Of a stretch of 64,000 bases of DNA, positions 10,186-22,275 are shown in pieces (the stretch's first letter is position 1; every line of letters starts with the position of its first letter). The stretch covers positions 4,536,001-4,600,000 of the forward strand of contig NC_134643.1 of assembly GCF_030463565.1 (NCBI RefSeq), in the 5' to 3' direction. The DNA comes from Pelecanus crispus (taxonomy: Eukaryota; Chordata; Aves; Pelecaniformes; Pelecanidae). The notes beneath the pieces were generated by a model. The model searched no databases. It was not told the DNA's origin and worked only from the letters and a program-made list of their open reading frames with translations. Made by a program: the position numbers and the translations under genes.

Positions 10186-13100
10186 GTATGGTCCCTTTGT
10201 ATTTTTGCTTTCTATTATTCAAACTTCTTTTGTGTTCAGAGCACTGAGGAAAGTTTGTGGCCTTAGAATACCCATTTGGCATATATTTGCTAGGATTTGT
10301 CTCTGAGTTTGTAGCGAGGAGCCTAGCAAAATCGAGGAGGGAAAAGGCAAGATGTATGTTTCTTGAAATCTGTTAGAGGAAGTCTTGCAAAATGAAAATT
10401 GAATGAAGAACTGATGTGTGTGCTGCAAGCCTCAGATCTTTGAACTAGCAGAGCCAAAAAGCTGATGTTAAAATCTAACTTTAAAGATAATGAGATTAAG
10501 CTGCTTTTTTTTTAGGTAAGTAAGAGTCATTCTGCGATTAACAGTTGGCAGTACCAGTTGTTGGTCATTCTTGGCATTTTGCATCAGTTGTTATTTACAT
10601 GTTTGCATAATTTTGTGCTTGGTATTCAAAAGGCTTTTGGTGCTAAAGTGCAAATCGTTGTGCATTAGAAATTTTTGCAGAAAGTATTTCCAGTGTACAT
10701 GAAAGGGAGTGCAAACTAATTCCTTGAGCTTGAACTGTGACAGAGCCGTTTTCTTTTTGTCGCTACAGTATTTCACCATTTTTCTTTAAGCAGTATTGGT
10801 ATTTTGGTTCAGGCAGGACATGTGTTCTTTGTAGTGTGTAGGTTCTAAAGTAAGAAATTAATTAATTAAAGAAGAAGTGGTAGCATAGATACTGAATACT
10901 TAAGCAGGCACAGCATTTTTTCACTGGAATTACTCCTGATTTATGCTGCTAAAATTGAGGGCAGGATTTAGTTGATAATTGGAACAACGTGCATGGATGA
11001 AATCTAAATGGCTACTATATTAGATATATTCTTTGTCTATGTAACTGATATGCAGTGTATGCATAGATTAATAGAAGAATAGAATAGGATTCGAAAATTC
11101 AGAGTTCAGAATAGATTAATAAGTTTTATCACATGATAAAATATGAAGAACAGTAGATCTTTGGAATAAGTCAGAGCCACTTAAAAAAAAACCAGTCTGA
11201 AGAGATCATCTGAATTTTTAATGTGTGTTTCTGGTCCTAGTCCAAACCTAGGACTATTCACCTACCACTGTGTGTTCTAGTGCACACACAAGCAAAGTCT
11301 AATCTCACTTGCTTAAGAAACGGAAGGTATCCACTGGTTTCGCCAAAGCCTTCTTTGAAATGTTGGCATCAGATCTGTGTTTATGTAGTGGCTCTTTAAC
11401 CATAGTTGGCAAGCATCCGTCTCGGAACTGAGTGGCCTTTGCCACTGCTAAAATAATGCATAAACTAAGTTATCCATGTCAAGGTTCATTAGAAATGTTG
11501 AGAATTACTGTACGCTGATAATCTGAAAAGAAATTATGTATTGAGCTTTGCACAGTGAAGCATTTGAGACAGTAGTTTTCATCCTTTTTAAAAAAAAAAA
11601 ATTGGAGATACCAGCTGCAAGTATATAAAGAAAGCTGCTTTTTAGAAAACTATTTTGTTATCTTTTTTAGACATTTTGTGTTTTGGTGATTTTTTTCAGA
11701 GTCAGAGAACAAAACAAACAACAGTCCTTGCTCCAGTGATTGACCTGAAACGAGGTAGCTCTTCTGATGACAGACAGATTGTGGACACACCACCTCATGT
11801 AGCAGCTGGGTTAAAGGTAAGACCAAGGCAGCTAAAAAGTCCATCTGTTTAACAAATGTTTTGAAATTGGAATTCTTTGACTGCAGTCTGTATTTTTATT
11901 TTTTCATCACCTTTCCTAGTGGTCAAAGAAGTGATCATTTTCTGAAATTGATTTCCTCTGCTCAGAGGTTCTTTAATTAATGAATGTTTCAACTTTATAC
12001 AGACTTCCATGTGATACAACATGGAATTACCAAGGTTAATGTGCAGTTAAAATAAAACAGTGTTCATAGCATATTTCTCCTGGACAGCTTCAAAGTACTT
12101 TGCAAGATAGCAGTTTGGTCAGGTAAATAATGAATATAATTATAATTGCACCAGTGTTGGAACTGGACCTGTATAACAATCAACTTAAAAGGTTAGGTGG
12201 CTTTTCATTTATTTTTAAAATGGATTTCTTGTGGTAGGGAATCAAAAGAAGTTTTCTCCCTGAAACTTTTTCAAAGGTGATGGTTCTGAAATAGTTCTTT
12301 CAGATGAGAGAAGAACAGTATGTGCACCTCTGTCGGTGTTTTATTAATAGCAGATGATGAAAAAGACTGATGAGATTGTGTGGGAGGACCCCTTGCAGAT
12401 GGTTGTAACAGCAAGATACCATAATACTTCTAATAATGAATTAATGGGTTTTGAAAAATTCTTGTCTGCATTGATTTGCTGCTGCTTTGTTTTTGGCAGG
12501 GGGAGTGGGCGGCGGTAATTCTTTCTTCGTGGGAAAAATTTGAGATAGTGTGAGACTGGGTGAAATGTTAGTTTTAAGTAAAGCAAAGACTTCTTCTAGT
12601 ACCAGTGGGATTAGGATATTACCTGCCATTAGAAGGCAGGAATTGAGTTTTGTGTTGTTGAGAGTGAGAAGGAAATGTTAAATTCTTGGTTTGCAACTGG
12701 ATGTTGTTTTCAGATCTCAGCTGAAAAAAATCCTTTTTCTTTTTTAAGGATCCTGTACCCAGTGGTTTTTCTGCGGGAGATGTGTTGATTCCTTTGGCAG
12801 ATGAGTATGATCCCATGTTTCCGAATGACTATGAAAAAGTGGTAAAACGTCAGAGAGAGGAACGGCAGAGGCAGCGTGAGCTGGAGAGGCAAAAGGAGAT
12901 TGAAGAAAGAGAGAAGTAAGGCTTTTGTTTGAACTCATGACATATTGACAATTATATAAAGAGACACATCAATTTGTTTAGTTTTATCGCTCTAAACAGT
13001 TTCAGGGAAAGTCTTCAAGGTTTTGTGAAGAATACTCTATGCTTGTAGAAACAAGCGCAATGTTTTAATTAATATATTTTAATGCTCTTGCTAAAATCAC

Positions 13101-16100
13101 CTAACACTCTAAAAATTAGAGGATTTATCATGTTTACAGCCTCTTTGGCTGGAAGATGTATCAAGTGTTTCTACATTTACTTTATTTCAGTAGTAGCAGC
13201 AGTGTTAGGGTACTTCATGCATCATTATCAGACTTTGACCTTGCAGGTGTTTTAGAGTATTTGTTGTCAGTATAACCTGACTACAGAAATACCTTTCAAC
13301 ACTCAATGATAAACCATCCTTTCTGCTTTTAAATACTACAAACTAATACATGAATGTGTTCAGTTTTAAAGATGTAGCTAGCACAGCCTTTGAGAGGCAT
13401 AGTTGCATTTTCTTTTTTAGTATTCTGCATTCAGTTTAAGTTTATTGTGTATTTAATTACTCTTTTATCTCTAGACAAATGAAAATACTACCTTAATGCC
13501 CTTTCCCTGGAAGGGAAATCTCTCTCATCATATTAAAGAAGTTGAATGCAGATTCAGTGTCCCATTGCAATAGGTGGTAAAACATCTGCCAGTCAGGCAG
13601 TAAGATTATATTTGCTTATTTTAAGTGAAATTAATAAGCCAGCTTCATGACGGTATGAATCATCTAATTTCTATGGAATTACAAGAGGGATATTCTTTTG
13701 CCCTGGTTAGATTGTGGAAATCAGTATTGTAGTCATTTGTAGTCTCTGTCTTCTCTTGGTTATGTCTTCATTGTTCTGGTGGTGGAGGAATGCCTGAGGC
13801 TCTTTCATACTAACATGCAAGATCTCAAATCTGCGCTGTCATTTCCACAGCTTCAGCATTGATTGCTATTTAGTCATGCTTGCACTTGTTGTATGCGGGC
13901 CAAGAGGCTAGTCTTAATGAATAACATTAGAGAGAGGAAGTGAAAAGTACGTAACACAGTCTGCTGTAAAACTGGGGAAGCAATCTCAGCCAAACCTGCA
14001 TCGGATGTATGCTTTGTGATGATCTGGGTGTTTGAACAGTGTATATTTATTTTAAATTCAGTGTAGAGATTCAGAAATTTTGTCTGGTTCCATAGTAGTG
14101 CTGGCTTTAGCATCCTGTAGCACAGTTTTGATGGCTGTGCTGGGAATGAGTTCTGATTTATGCCCCAAGCTGTGCTCTTAACTTTTTAGGAAAAATACTT
14201 TCCCTTTGTCTAAAGTATTAAAACGAGTAATTTCGTGATCACAATAAATAACAGTCAAAGTGCAAACAATTCTTGGATTCTCAGCTAAATGTTAAAAGTT
14301 TTAATAGATTTGCTTAAATCTTATTTTAGTTGCCAAGCTAGCTTCTCAATAATCTGATTATTTAAGCGTGATGACTTTTTTTAATTGACTGAGTAAGTGA
14401 TAATACTCTGTGTAGCCTGTGATGTTGAATTTGAAAGGGATTCTGTTCAAAGCAGGGTGATTGATTAATGTCTCTGCCTTCCTATCGATTCCATCCAATA
14501 CCTCTTCCACTGTAGTTGGTTTGGACTAGATTTGTTCAAATGATTCCTCATTTCCATACATTCTCCTTGGCTGACTTGTGAGTGGAAAATGATCTTGCTT
14601 TGGATCATCTTATATTTTAGAAAAAGTACTCCATGAGGATAAAAGCAAAGAAACAAAACTTAAAGGTGTTTACTTACACCTTCATGGAAAACATTATAAA
14701 ATGCCAATTAGAGCGTAGCAGTATAATTCACACTGCAAAGGTGATACCACAAATTAAAGCAAAGAGTTAACATTGATGGTTTCTTATACTAACTTACTGT
14801 GTCTCCTAGAAGACGTAAAGACAGACATGAAGCCAGTGGGTTTTCAAGAAGACCAGATCCAGATTCTGATGAAGATGAAGATTATGAAAGGGAGAGACGA
14901 AAAAGAAGTAAGGGAGCTGTTTATTGGTTTTATGGGAAGAGAGAAGAGGGGGGGCGGGATTCACAATCCTGTTCCTGTGTCATGGATTCTGTATTTCTCT
15001 TTTCTTGGCTGAGAAGTATACTGTTATTTCTGAGCCTTTAGAATAAACATAGCATTTTATTACATCATAACTGTTGTAATGCAGAAGAATTCTTTCTGTG
15101 GAGGGAGATTGCAGCTAAATTATTTGTGGAAAGACCTCTTTTTACATTAGTTTGCAGATACCTGTTTTAAGTTTCTGTGTGGTGTAGGTTCCAGGAAAGG
15201 GGTGAGGCGTGAGGTAAAATCAAGCTGTGAGAGTAACTGTTGAGTTTTCACTATAAAAGCTTACCATTCCTGCATTTGTTATTTGAATGCCCTTAGAACT
15301 AGTTAGCAAAATGTGGATCTGGGTGATGAGATAGGTCTTTGCACAAACAAAATTAAACATTGTTCTCTTTCACAGCAAAGTTGCAGTAAATAATTCAGGT
15401 CTGGTTTTATTTTAGAAAAGAAAATTTCAGATGTGACATTTAAAATATTTGCCTTGGAAGTTTGAGACTGCATTAATATATTGCTTGTTTAAATATGGAA
15501 GGGGCTTTGTACTTTACTCTTATGAAAGTGTAGTTAATCCTGAACACACTTTTTCATTTGGTTTAATTGAGCAGTTTTAGAACTGAAGATTGTTTCATGC
15601 AGTCTTTAATTTTGAAATCTTATGAAACATGTTTATGATAGACACCATATGTAGTACATCCCTGCAGTTTGATGTTGCCTCCCTAGATGTGCTTTTCATT
15701 CATTTCTAGTTCACCACTGTTGAAACATTTCAGACTGCTCTCTTGCTACTTTTCTGTTGAGAGTGATGTATGTTAAGAATTGGCTGGTAAGGAGCCAGCA
15801 GCTGTATTAAGATTCAGTGAAGCTATTCCAAGCAGCAGAACCTAATCATATGAATGTGTTGTCTTCCCTTTTGCTCATAGGTATGGGAGGAGCCGCCATT
15901 GCACCACCCACTTCTCTTGTTGAGAAGGACAAAGAACGTAAGCACACCAAAATCCTGTTCTCTAAAACCTCGCAGTGGTATTTATTTCTCACTCATCCTT
16001 CTATTCAGTTAAGCCGTCCTGCCGCTCTTCCCATATGATTCTGTGTGGCAGAAGAACTTGCACTAGTTCTTTGTTGATGGGGGGCAGCTGTGGGGAACCT

Positions 16101-19100
16101 GCGATACTACTGTGCTTTGCATTTCTGTTCTAAAGGATTCTTCCTGTATTGCTAGAGAAGTGGTTTGGCAAGCTGGTCTGTTATAACCATGTTCAGTTAC
16201 TCATTTCTGATGTGAAAGAAGAAATGTTGCAGACGGATTTCTCTGGGTAGACTAGAAACCTCCACAGCATGGAGAGGGAATTTTTCCATTACCCTTTGCT
16301 TTAGGCAGTACTTCATGAATAACTTCTCTGAAGGGATTTTGCACTGCAGACAGAATTTTGTAGGTTTTTGAGGGATACAGTGTCTGCTAGAGATGTGTGT
16401 GCCCTAGGGTTTCCCTCAATGAAGATAGCTTGAAGATTGGAGTTGTCCACTAGATGGCATAACCTTGCTATGAGAACAAAACTGTTCCCTTTTTTGCATG
16501 TCTAATTGTCTTAAATTTTTAAATGAAAATAATGAACAGTATGTTGTGTATGTTAAAAATAGTAAGAAAAAAGAATCTTAAACACACAAACTTTCCTTTG
16601 GGAGTCCTAATTTTATTTATGAGAAGATTCAAATTAAAAAAAAAAAATGAAGCTTGGCAGAGTAAGTGAATGATATAATAGTGAAAATATTTGAAGTGTG
16701 TAAACATTAAAAACAGAAAGAGATTGTTTTGAGTAAATAATTAAGAGCAATTGAGTGGTGTCAAGGAAAAGTAAATATAGGCTGGAAATGGTAGGAATAT
16801 CCTGAGGGGGAGAGCTTTCAAAATGTGACATGATCTCACAAGGAAACCTTTGTATGGCTTGTTACTTGATGCTCAAAGCTAGGCTGGAAAAACCTGAGAA
16901 AATATTGCTGTAGCAGAAGTCCCATAGTCCAGTCCATCTGCTGCTTAAATAGGGAGCTTTTTCCTCATATGACATTCTCAAACTTCACGTCTGACATTTT
17001 ATTTGGTAAGATACTAGTTCAGAAGAAAATAATCTAATATGAAGTCAGTCTAAAAGTCCATAACTACAGTCAAAAGTCTGTTCTGCCTATTTACTTTAGT
17101 GTTCTGTAGGCTTTTTTTTTTTACATTTTGCCATTTGATTTGTCAGTCGAAGGTAGTTTAATAATATAATCAGTTTGATTGAAATATCGAGAGAGAGAGA
17201 GAGAGATCCATTCCCCAGGAAAGTTGCATTTCAGAAATTGTCAGTGAGATCTCTTAAGATTGTGTAAAATCTTTGCTTCAAGTTGCATTCATTCTTTTTA
17301 ATAGACTGATTACTCTTTTGTGTAAACGTACAGTGTACTTTTCTTTACAGTCCTCAGGCCCCAGGCTGTGTGCATTGATCCATTTTTGTCATAATTCTGT
17401 TCCTGATGAATAGGGCTTTTAAGTTTGCTTGCCCTCTGTCTGGATAAACTCATTGTAGTGCAGGTGGCCTCTTAATGTTTCTTTTCTCCATTTGATAAGA
17501 GCTTAATAAATACATTATAGACCTGTGGATGTAAACTCGCTCTATATCTAGTGAGGAAAATCCAGAATAACTCAACTCAAAACTTGTTTCCAAGAGAGAG
17601 ATGTAAGGGAATGTTAAACCAGCACGTGCAAAGTAAACACTTTTCTGGTTTGGACTTGTGTGGAAGACTGTGTTTTGTAGTTTGTTAGTATTAAAGCAGA
17701 ATAAAGTACAACTTGCAGATGAAGAGCTGTCTGTAAATGAGTTAGATTGAAGGCATAGCACTCTAGTGTTCATAACAAGTAGGTAATTCATGCAAAGTAT
17801 TTTAGTGAAGAAGCAAATGTCTCTTTTCTTCAGCTGTAGCATCATTTCCATTTGAAGAGGAGTCAAGACCTCGGGCACCATCTTCCAAAGCAGCTATTCC
17901 TCCTCCAGTGTATGATGAGCCAGAAAGACCTCGTTCCCCCACGGGACCTAGCAACTCTTTCCTTGCTAACATGGGGTAAATGATTGACTTTGTGCACATT
18001 TTGTGGAAAAAGGCATTAGAAGGTGGTGGAAACCAAAAGTTAAAATAGTTTGTCAGTAGAGAAGAACACAACCCATTGCATGTATGTGGTTAGTCTGAGC
18101 GCATGTAGTCTTAACTGGCAGGATACAGAAAAAGCAGTGGATTTACTCAATTGAGAGAAATGCATTTGAGGTGGTTGCATGCAAGGCTGTGCTTTTAAGC
18201 GGCTTCTGAAGCCACATTCCAGTATAAAGTGTTTATGGCTTGTGCAAGCCAAGCTAATGTAGTATACAGGAAAACACAGATGGTGTGTTAGTTCCTCTAG
18301 GTTTCTTTTCCAGCTTTGTCTTAAATTTGCTACGTACCAGTGCGCAAGTCATTTCAGCTCTGCTTTGTTTGTTCAAAAATTCAAAGCATATTTGCTTGAA
18401 TGTAGCAGCTGTGGCTGCAAATATGTCCATTTTTCTGCCTCGGATTAGCATTGCATGTAATGCTTATTACTACTGTGGCAACAAAATATAGTAAAATTTA
18501 TAGTTAAAAACAGCTTAGAGAGCTCATTTGAAAGGTGTAGTGGTTAGCTACGGTCCTCTTATCAGTCACATCGGGTGTTGTGGAAATGCTGACTCAGTGT
18601 AGTCAAAACTGTATCCAGGACAAACGCAGACATGAAAGTGTAGTTTATTACTTTATTACACTGCATTTCCATTATGGAGACAATTTTTCATGCATTTTTT
18701 TGATAGAAATGTGGGTTGCTTGGTTTTTTTGTTTTATGTTGTCCAGAAAAAGGATAGCCAAAGTCAGTATGGTTTATGGGTTGTTACCTCCTCTAGTTAG
18801 CAGTACACTGGGGCCTTCACTTCATTGAAGGAAGTGCTAAAAATACAACCTAACCGGCCTTACTTTGACCACACAATTGGCTAGTGTTTATTCTGTGACT
18901 TAGTGTTTTAACCTTCCAGCATTACGTAGTCAGACTTTTTGGCCTTTTTTTAATGCGTCTTTGTATGTTTCATATAGCATGCTTAGAAAATAGTCGTGTA
19001 GTCACCGATCCTGCATTTTCTGTGTAATCTTTATGCGTATTGGTACAATGGGGGTGACTGAGCTTAGAATATTTACTGTGGTGTAGACTACTATACCATG

Positions 19101-22087
19101 GCATATCTTTTGTGTCTTGGCATATCTAGCTGTGGTCTCCAAAGAAATGTCAACACATGTAGATATATTTTGATTCTATCTATTAATTTAGTGGGAATTT
19201 CAAAACCTGTCAGTGGGGGTGCTTTTTGTAAGGTACTTACAAAAAAAAAAAAAAGGTGTATTTAAGTAGATTGGGGACTTCATTGCCTCAATAAGTTCCT
19301 GAAAATTCAGAAAGATGAGACAAGTTGAAATTAATACTGAGGATATCCAGATTTGTTATAGGAAGGGCTAGCCAAAGCAGTGTACTCTGGAGCTTGTGCC
19401 AGAATTGAACTAGTAGATAGTGGAATGTGAGAAGTAGATACTCAAAATCTGCCTTTTCTCTCCAGCTTTTGATACCAGCCACTGACAATGACAAAAAACT
19501 GGACTAAATAGACCTTGGTCTTATCCGTTTCGTGATTTGCTGTCAGCAACCTGATCTAGTGAAAGATGTCCCTGCCCATGACAGAGGGTTTGACTAGCTG
19601 ATCTTTAAATTTCTTCCAACCCAGACCATTCTATAGAGTGTAGGATGCTGACTTGCAGTGCTAATGGAAGTTGGGTTGTATTTGTAAAAGTATGAACAAT
19701 TTTATTTAGTCAACTTCTCTGACAGCTCTTCTATTTGCAATTCAGGGGTAACTCTTTTCATCTTCATAGGGTGCTGTGAAATTGCTAGGTTGTAAAGTCA
19801 TTTAGAAGCTCTCGAGTTTTCAGTCTTTGTGTAGTGAGATTTTAGGACGTAGAGTATTTGAGCACTCAGGAGAAATGCAGTGTTAATGTTTTGTGTAAGA
19901 AACCTTTACTAACTGATGCTTTTTCTCTTTGCAGAGGGACAGTAGCTCATAAAATCATGCAGAAGTATGGTTTCAGAGAGGGCCAGGGGCTGGGAAAGCA
20001 TGAACAGGGACTGAGCACAGCACTGTCAGTAGAGAAAACAAGCAAGAGGGGTGGCAAGATCATTGTTGGCGATTCTGCAGAGAAAGGTAATTTTGTCCTG
20101 CACCAATAAGTTTGTGAAACATGGTCAGGGAAAAATAATAGTTCAGGCTCAGTAGAAGCTCCTGCATTTTTTGCTTACCATCCGTCCCTGCAGAAAATAG
20201 AGTTGGAAGAATGAGTCAAGTTCCTTCTTGTGGAAACTTATTGCTCTTTTCTTTTTTTAAAGTGGTCCTCTATTAATTATTTTAGCTTGCCCTCCCCTTC
20301 CCCATCAATTGTCCTCCTTTAGTGTTTGGAAGCCTCTTCTCTTCAAGGGGTGATCCTGCTCTGCTTCTGCTGACTTTCTCCCTATCATGTACTTTTTTAA
20401 TTGGTTTAGTGGTGGACTTGGTAATGTTAGGTTAATGCTTGGACTGGATGATCTTTAAGATCTTTTCCAACCTAAACGATTCTATGATTCTATGATATTG
20501 CACTCATTTCCCTGCTGTTGCCTGACCTAGAGACAACATCTAGGCTTACTGGAACAGCACCTCTGCCTGAGCACAAGTGTTTGAAGTCAGGAGATCTGAT
20601 TTTTAGTTCTTAAGGGCTCTGAATACAATTCTGAATGTATGAATTATTTCCCTCAAAGGAATAGTATGTTGTCAGTGCTCTAGCTTGATTCACATTCTAT
20701 AGCAGTGATTTTTTTGCTTATTGTCCTTACAAATAGCTATGAGTTCTGAATGCCTCACCAATATGAAACTACATTTTGTGGCTTTTATTCCATTGTTTGA
20801 TAACAGTAAGATTCTGATAAAAGCTCTCCCATATAAGGCTTAAATGAGCTTTAATCTTAAATTGTTCCATGATTCACTGTTCTATCTTCATAGCAGAAAC
20901 AGGCAAGAAAGCGGATTCTAACCCCTTGACTGAGATACTGAAATGCCCAACTAAAGTGGTCTTACTAAGGGTAAGTTGGGAGTAAGGGAACATGTCTTGG
21001 TATTTGCAGCGTATGTGACTGGTTGTAACGTTTAAAACTGTGTTCCTGTTACAATGACTCTGCACAGTTCAAATGGTTCTGGCCTGCACCTACATGGTGC
21101 TTTGTGTGGTGGAGAAAATACGTGTCTTTCAGAGATACAAGTTGCAGCTGTAAATCGGTGCTGCTTTAGATTATACAGCTACCTTGCCTTAGTACTAGGG
21201 AACTGTCTCCTCCTGTGGCTCTTGACTGGTAAATGGAAGCTTAAAGAAGTATTCATGGTCACGGTTGTGTGCATCCGTCTGTGTAATTGTCCATGCAGAC
21301 TACATCCAGTGAGTTGGGTTTATTCTCTTTCAGAACATGGTAGGTGCTGGGGAGGTGGATGAAGATCTAGAAGTTGAAACTAAGGAAGAATGCGAAAAAT
21401 ATGGCAAGGTTGGGAAATGTGTCATCTTTGAGGTAAGAGATAATCTCTCTTTGGCTGCTCTGAAAGTGAGCTCGGCACTTGGCCCTCACGACTGGCTTGT
21501 TACTGCTTTAGAGAAGGGGCATAGATTAGAAGATCGCACACGGTCATTTGCTGTGTTGTGATTCTGTATTTTCCATATCTGTGAGATACAAACTTTTAAT
21601 GTCAGAAACTGGGCAAAAATCTCTGGGTATTGTGCTTTTGGAACCTTTTTATTGTGTTCTCTTCACTACTTTTGCGAAGAACAGCAATTTAAAACAGTAT
21701 TTTTGTTACTGTTCTAATTATTTCTGGGGTTTGGGGGGGGGTTTGTTTTGTTTCAGATTCCTGGTGCCCCTGATGATGAAGCTGTAAGAATATTTTTAGA
21801 GTTTGAAAGGGTTGAATCTGCCATCAAAGGTAGGATACTAAATGTGTCCTATGAACACACAGGAGTTAACAGGAGTTAACTTCTGTAGAGAGATTAGAGT
21901 CTCCCCGATTAGACTGTTTAACTAAAGAAGTGTTTATTTTATTGAATTTCTGCTTGCTGACCTGTTCTTGGTTTCCATTCTAGCTGTTGTGGATCTAAAT
22001 GGAAGATACTTTGGAGGCAGAGTTGTGAAGGCTTGTTTCTACAACTTGGACAAGTTCAGAGTACTGGATCTGGCAGAGCAAGTTTGA
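10063..22087 (+). CDS. RBM17: RBM17 / SPF45 splicing factor (gene-level entry, 11 coding exons)
   Basis: RBM17 (SPF45) is a nuclear spliceosome component that takes part in 3' splice-site choice and alternative splicing. Eleven coding exons with GT-AG borders join in frame to 401 residues, the human length: 10063-10185, 11700-11816, 12749-12915, 14810-14907, 15881-15937, 17834-17975, 19935-20086, 20897-20970, 21334-21432, 21757-21829 and 21984-22087. The order is an N-terminal MSLYDDLGVE block, a charged arginine/glutamate helix (about 110-140), an acidic DSDEDEDYERER stretch, a proline-rich linker, a G-patch (about 235-283, HKIMQKYGFREGQGLGKHEQGLS split across entries here) and a C-terminal U2AF-homology RRM (about 306-395) with the diagnostic RYF motif in GRYFGGRVV. 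In known SPF45 that motif binds tryptophan-containing ligands in SF1, U2AF65 and SF3B1. The start has A at -3. The gene looks intact. Identification rests on near-identity to remembered human SPF45. Confidence 0.97.
11700..11816 (+). CDS. RBM17: RBM17 exon 3
   Basis: The acceptor TTTTTTCAG ends at 11699; the donor is TTAAAG|GTAAGA. It is 117 bases in phase 0, residues 42-80, beginning SQRTKQTTVLAPVIDLKRG and ending in PPHVAAGLK. It is symmetric, so skipping would keep the frame. Confidence 0.96.
12749..12915 (+). CDS. RBM17: RBM17 exon 4
   Basis: The acceptor TTTTTTAAG uses the less common AAG. The exon encodes DPVPSGFSAGDVLIPLADEY followed by the charged KRQREERQRQRELERQKEIE helix and ends GAGAA|GTAAGG. 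It is 167 bases, entering in phase 0 and leaving with two bases of a lysine codon. Confidence 0.96.
14810..14907 (+). CDS. RBM17: RBM17 exon 5
   Basis: The acceptor TCTCCTAG ends at 14809; the donor is AAAAGAA|GTAAGG. It is 98 bases and encodes RRKDRHEASGFSRRPDPDSD, then EDEDYERERRKR, the basic-acidic linker before the G-patch. Confidence 0.95.
15881..15937 (+). CDS. RBM17: RBM17 exon 6
   Basis: The acceptor TTGCTCATAG ends at 15880; the donor is AAAGAAC|GTAAGC. It is 57 bases in phase 1 on both sides (symmetric), encoding SMGGAAIAPPTSLVEKDKE. It matches the human linker almost exactly. Confidence 0.95.
17189..17206. repeat. (GA)9 microsatellite in RBM17 intron 6
   Basis: Nine uninterrupted GA units inside the intron between exons 6 and 7. 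Confidence 0.9.
17834..17975 (+). CDS. RBM17: RBM17 exon 7
   Basis: The acceptor TTTTCTTCAG ends at 17833; the donor is ACATGGG|GTAAAT with the GT at 17976. It is 142 bases. Its start (PVASFPFEEESRPRAPSS) differs from the human ELPRDFPYEEDSRPRSQSS pattern, the most diverged part of the protein. The rest, KAAIPPPVYDEPERPRSPTG and SNSFLANM, is conserved. Confidence 0.94.
19500..19640 (+). mobile_element. CR1 LINE 3' tail in RBM17 intron 7
   Basis: The sequence 'caacctgatctagtgaaaga' with 'gtccctgcccatgacagagg' and 'cttccaacccagaccattct' is the standard CR1 3' end in plus orientation. It lies about 300 bp upstream of exon 8. The 5' edge is approximate. Confidence 0.85.
19935..20086 (+). CDS. 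RBM17: RBM17 exon 8 (G-patch)
   Basis: The acceptor CTCTTTGCAG ends at 19934; the donor is GAGAAAG|GTAATT. It is 152 bases. It encodes most of the G-patch: GTVAHKIMQKYGFREGQGLG, then KHEQGLSTALSVEKTSKRGG, then KIIVGDSAEK. The regularly spaced glycines of the G-patch family are all present. Confidence 0.96.
20395..20496 (+). mobile_element. CR1 LINE 3' tail in RBM17 intron 8
   Basis: The block 'gtggtggacttggtaatgtt' followed by 'ttccaacctaaacgattcta' and the terminal 'tgattctatgat' repeats is a CR1-type tail in plus orientation. The 3' end shows the octamer-like terminal repeat clearly. Confidence 0.85.
20897..20970 (+). CDS. RBM17: RBM17 exon 9 (alternative start at 20894)
   Basis: The acceptor region reads TCATAGCAG, a tandem TAG-CAG. 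Using the CAG, the exon is 74 bases and the junction reads EK-ETGKKADSNPLTEILKCP, giving a 401-residue protein equal to human. Using the upstream TAG adds one alanine (EK-AETGKK). The end is CTAAGG|GTAAGT, phase 0. I choose the distal acceptor because it matches human length. Confidence 0.9.
21334..21432 (+). CDS. RBM17: RBM17 exon 10 (start of UHM/RRM)
   Basis: The acceptor TTCTCTTTCAG ends at 21333; the donor is TTTGAG|GTAAGA. It is 99 bases in phase 0. It encodes NMVGAGEVDEDLEVETKEEC, then EKYGKVGKCVIFE, the first strand and helix of the C-terminal U2AF-homology domain. Confidence 0.96.
21757..21829 (+). CDS. RBM17: RBM17 exon 11
   Basis: The acceptor TTTGTTTCAG ends at 21756, just after an unusual run of nine G (21733-21741). 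The donor is ATCAAAG|GTAGGA. It is 73 bases encoding IPGAPDDEAVRIFLEFERVE, then SAIK, part of the U2AF-homology domain. Confidence 0.95.
21984..22087 (+). CDS. RBM17: RBM17 exon 12 (terminal coding, stop TGA 22085-22087)
   Basis: The acceptor TTCCATTCTAG ends at 21983. It encodes AVVDLNGRYFGGRVVKACFY, then NLDKFRVLDLAEQV and a TGA stop. It holds the RYF tripeptide that defines U2AF-homology domains and replaces the usual RNP1 aromatic pattern of RNA-binding RRMs. Confidence 0.96.
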
Positions 22088-22275
22088 TTTTAAAAATCTA
22101 GCTCGAGGTGTCACTGTTTTGGCAATCATGTTTTCAGCGGTAGGCTGGGAATAAAGAAGAGAAAAGTAGCTTTCCTAGCAAACTGGAAACAAGCCTCATT
22201 GAATGGATTTTTCGCATTCGTTGTGACTTACATTTTTTGTAATATAAAGCCCTTTGAAAGTAAGATTCACGTCTG
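22088..22275 (+). terminator. RBM17: RBM17 3' UTR and candidate poly(A) signals
   Basis: AATAAA at 22150-22155 is the first canonical signal after the stop. A second cluster, AATATAAAG at 22241-22249, is followed by a GT-rich stretch ('cgtctgtgtttttg'), a likely downstream element. The proximal 3' end is therefore probably 22170-22270. Later AATAAA hexamers at 24317-24322 and 27079-27084 could serve longer forms, but nothing here shows they do. Confidence 0.6.

Larger units (their letters stand above)
8328..21983 (+). other. RBM17: RBM17 introns, remaining content
   Basis: The eleven introns are all GT-AG and range from about 150 bp (intron 11) to about 1.9 kb (introns 4, 6 and 7). Apart from the listed CR1 tails and simple repeats I see no exon, RNA gene or further element in them. 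A direct 10-bp repeat AGGAGTTAAC occurs twice near 21862-21881. A 13-bp A run sits near 19240. Confidence 0.6.

Noticed and set aside
10186-10266. Read-through extension of RBM17 exon 2
   Set aside because: The donor GTATGG and the perfect continuation in exon 3 show that the open frame after 10185 is intronic.
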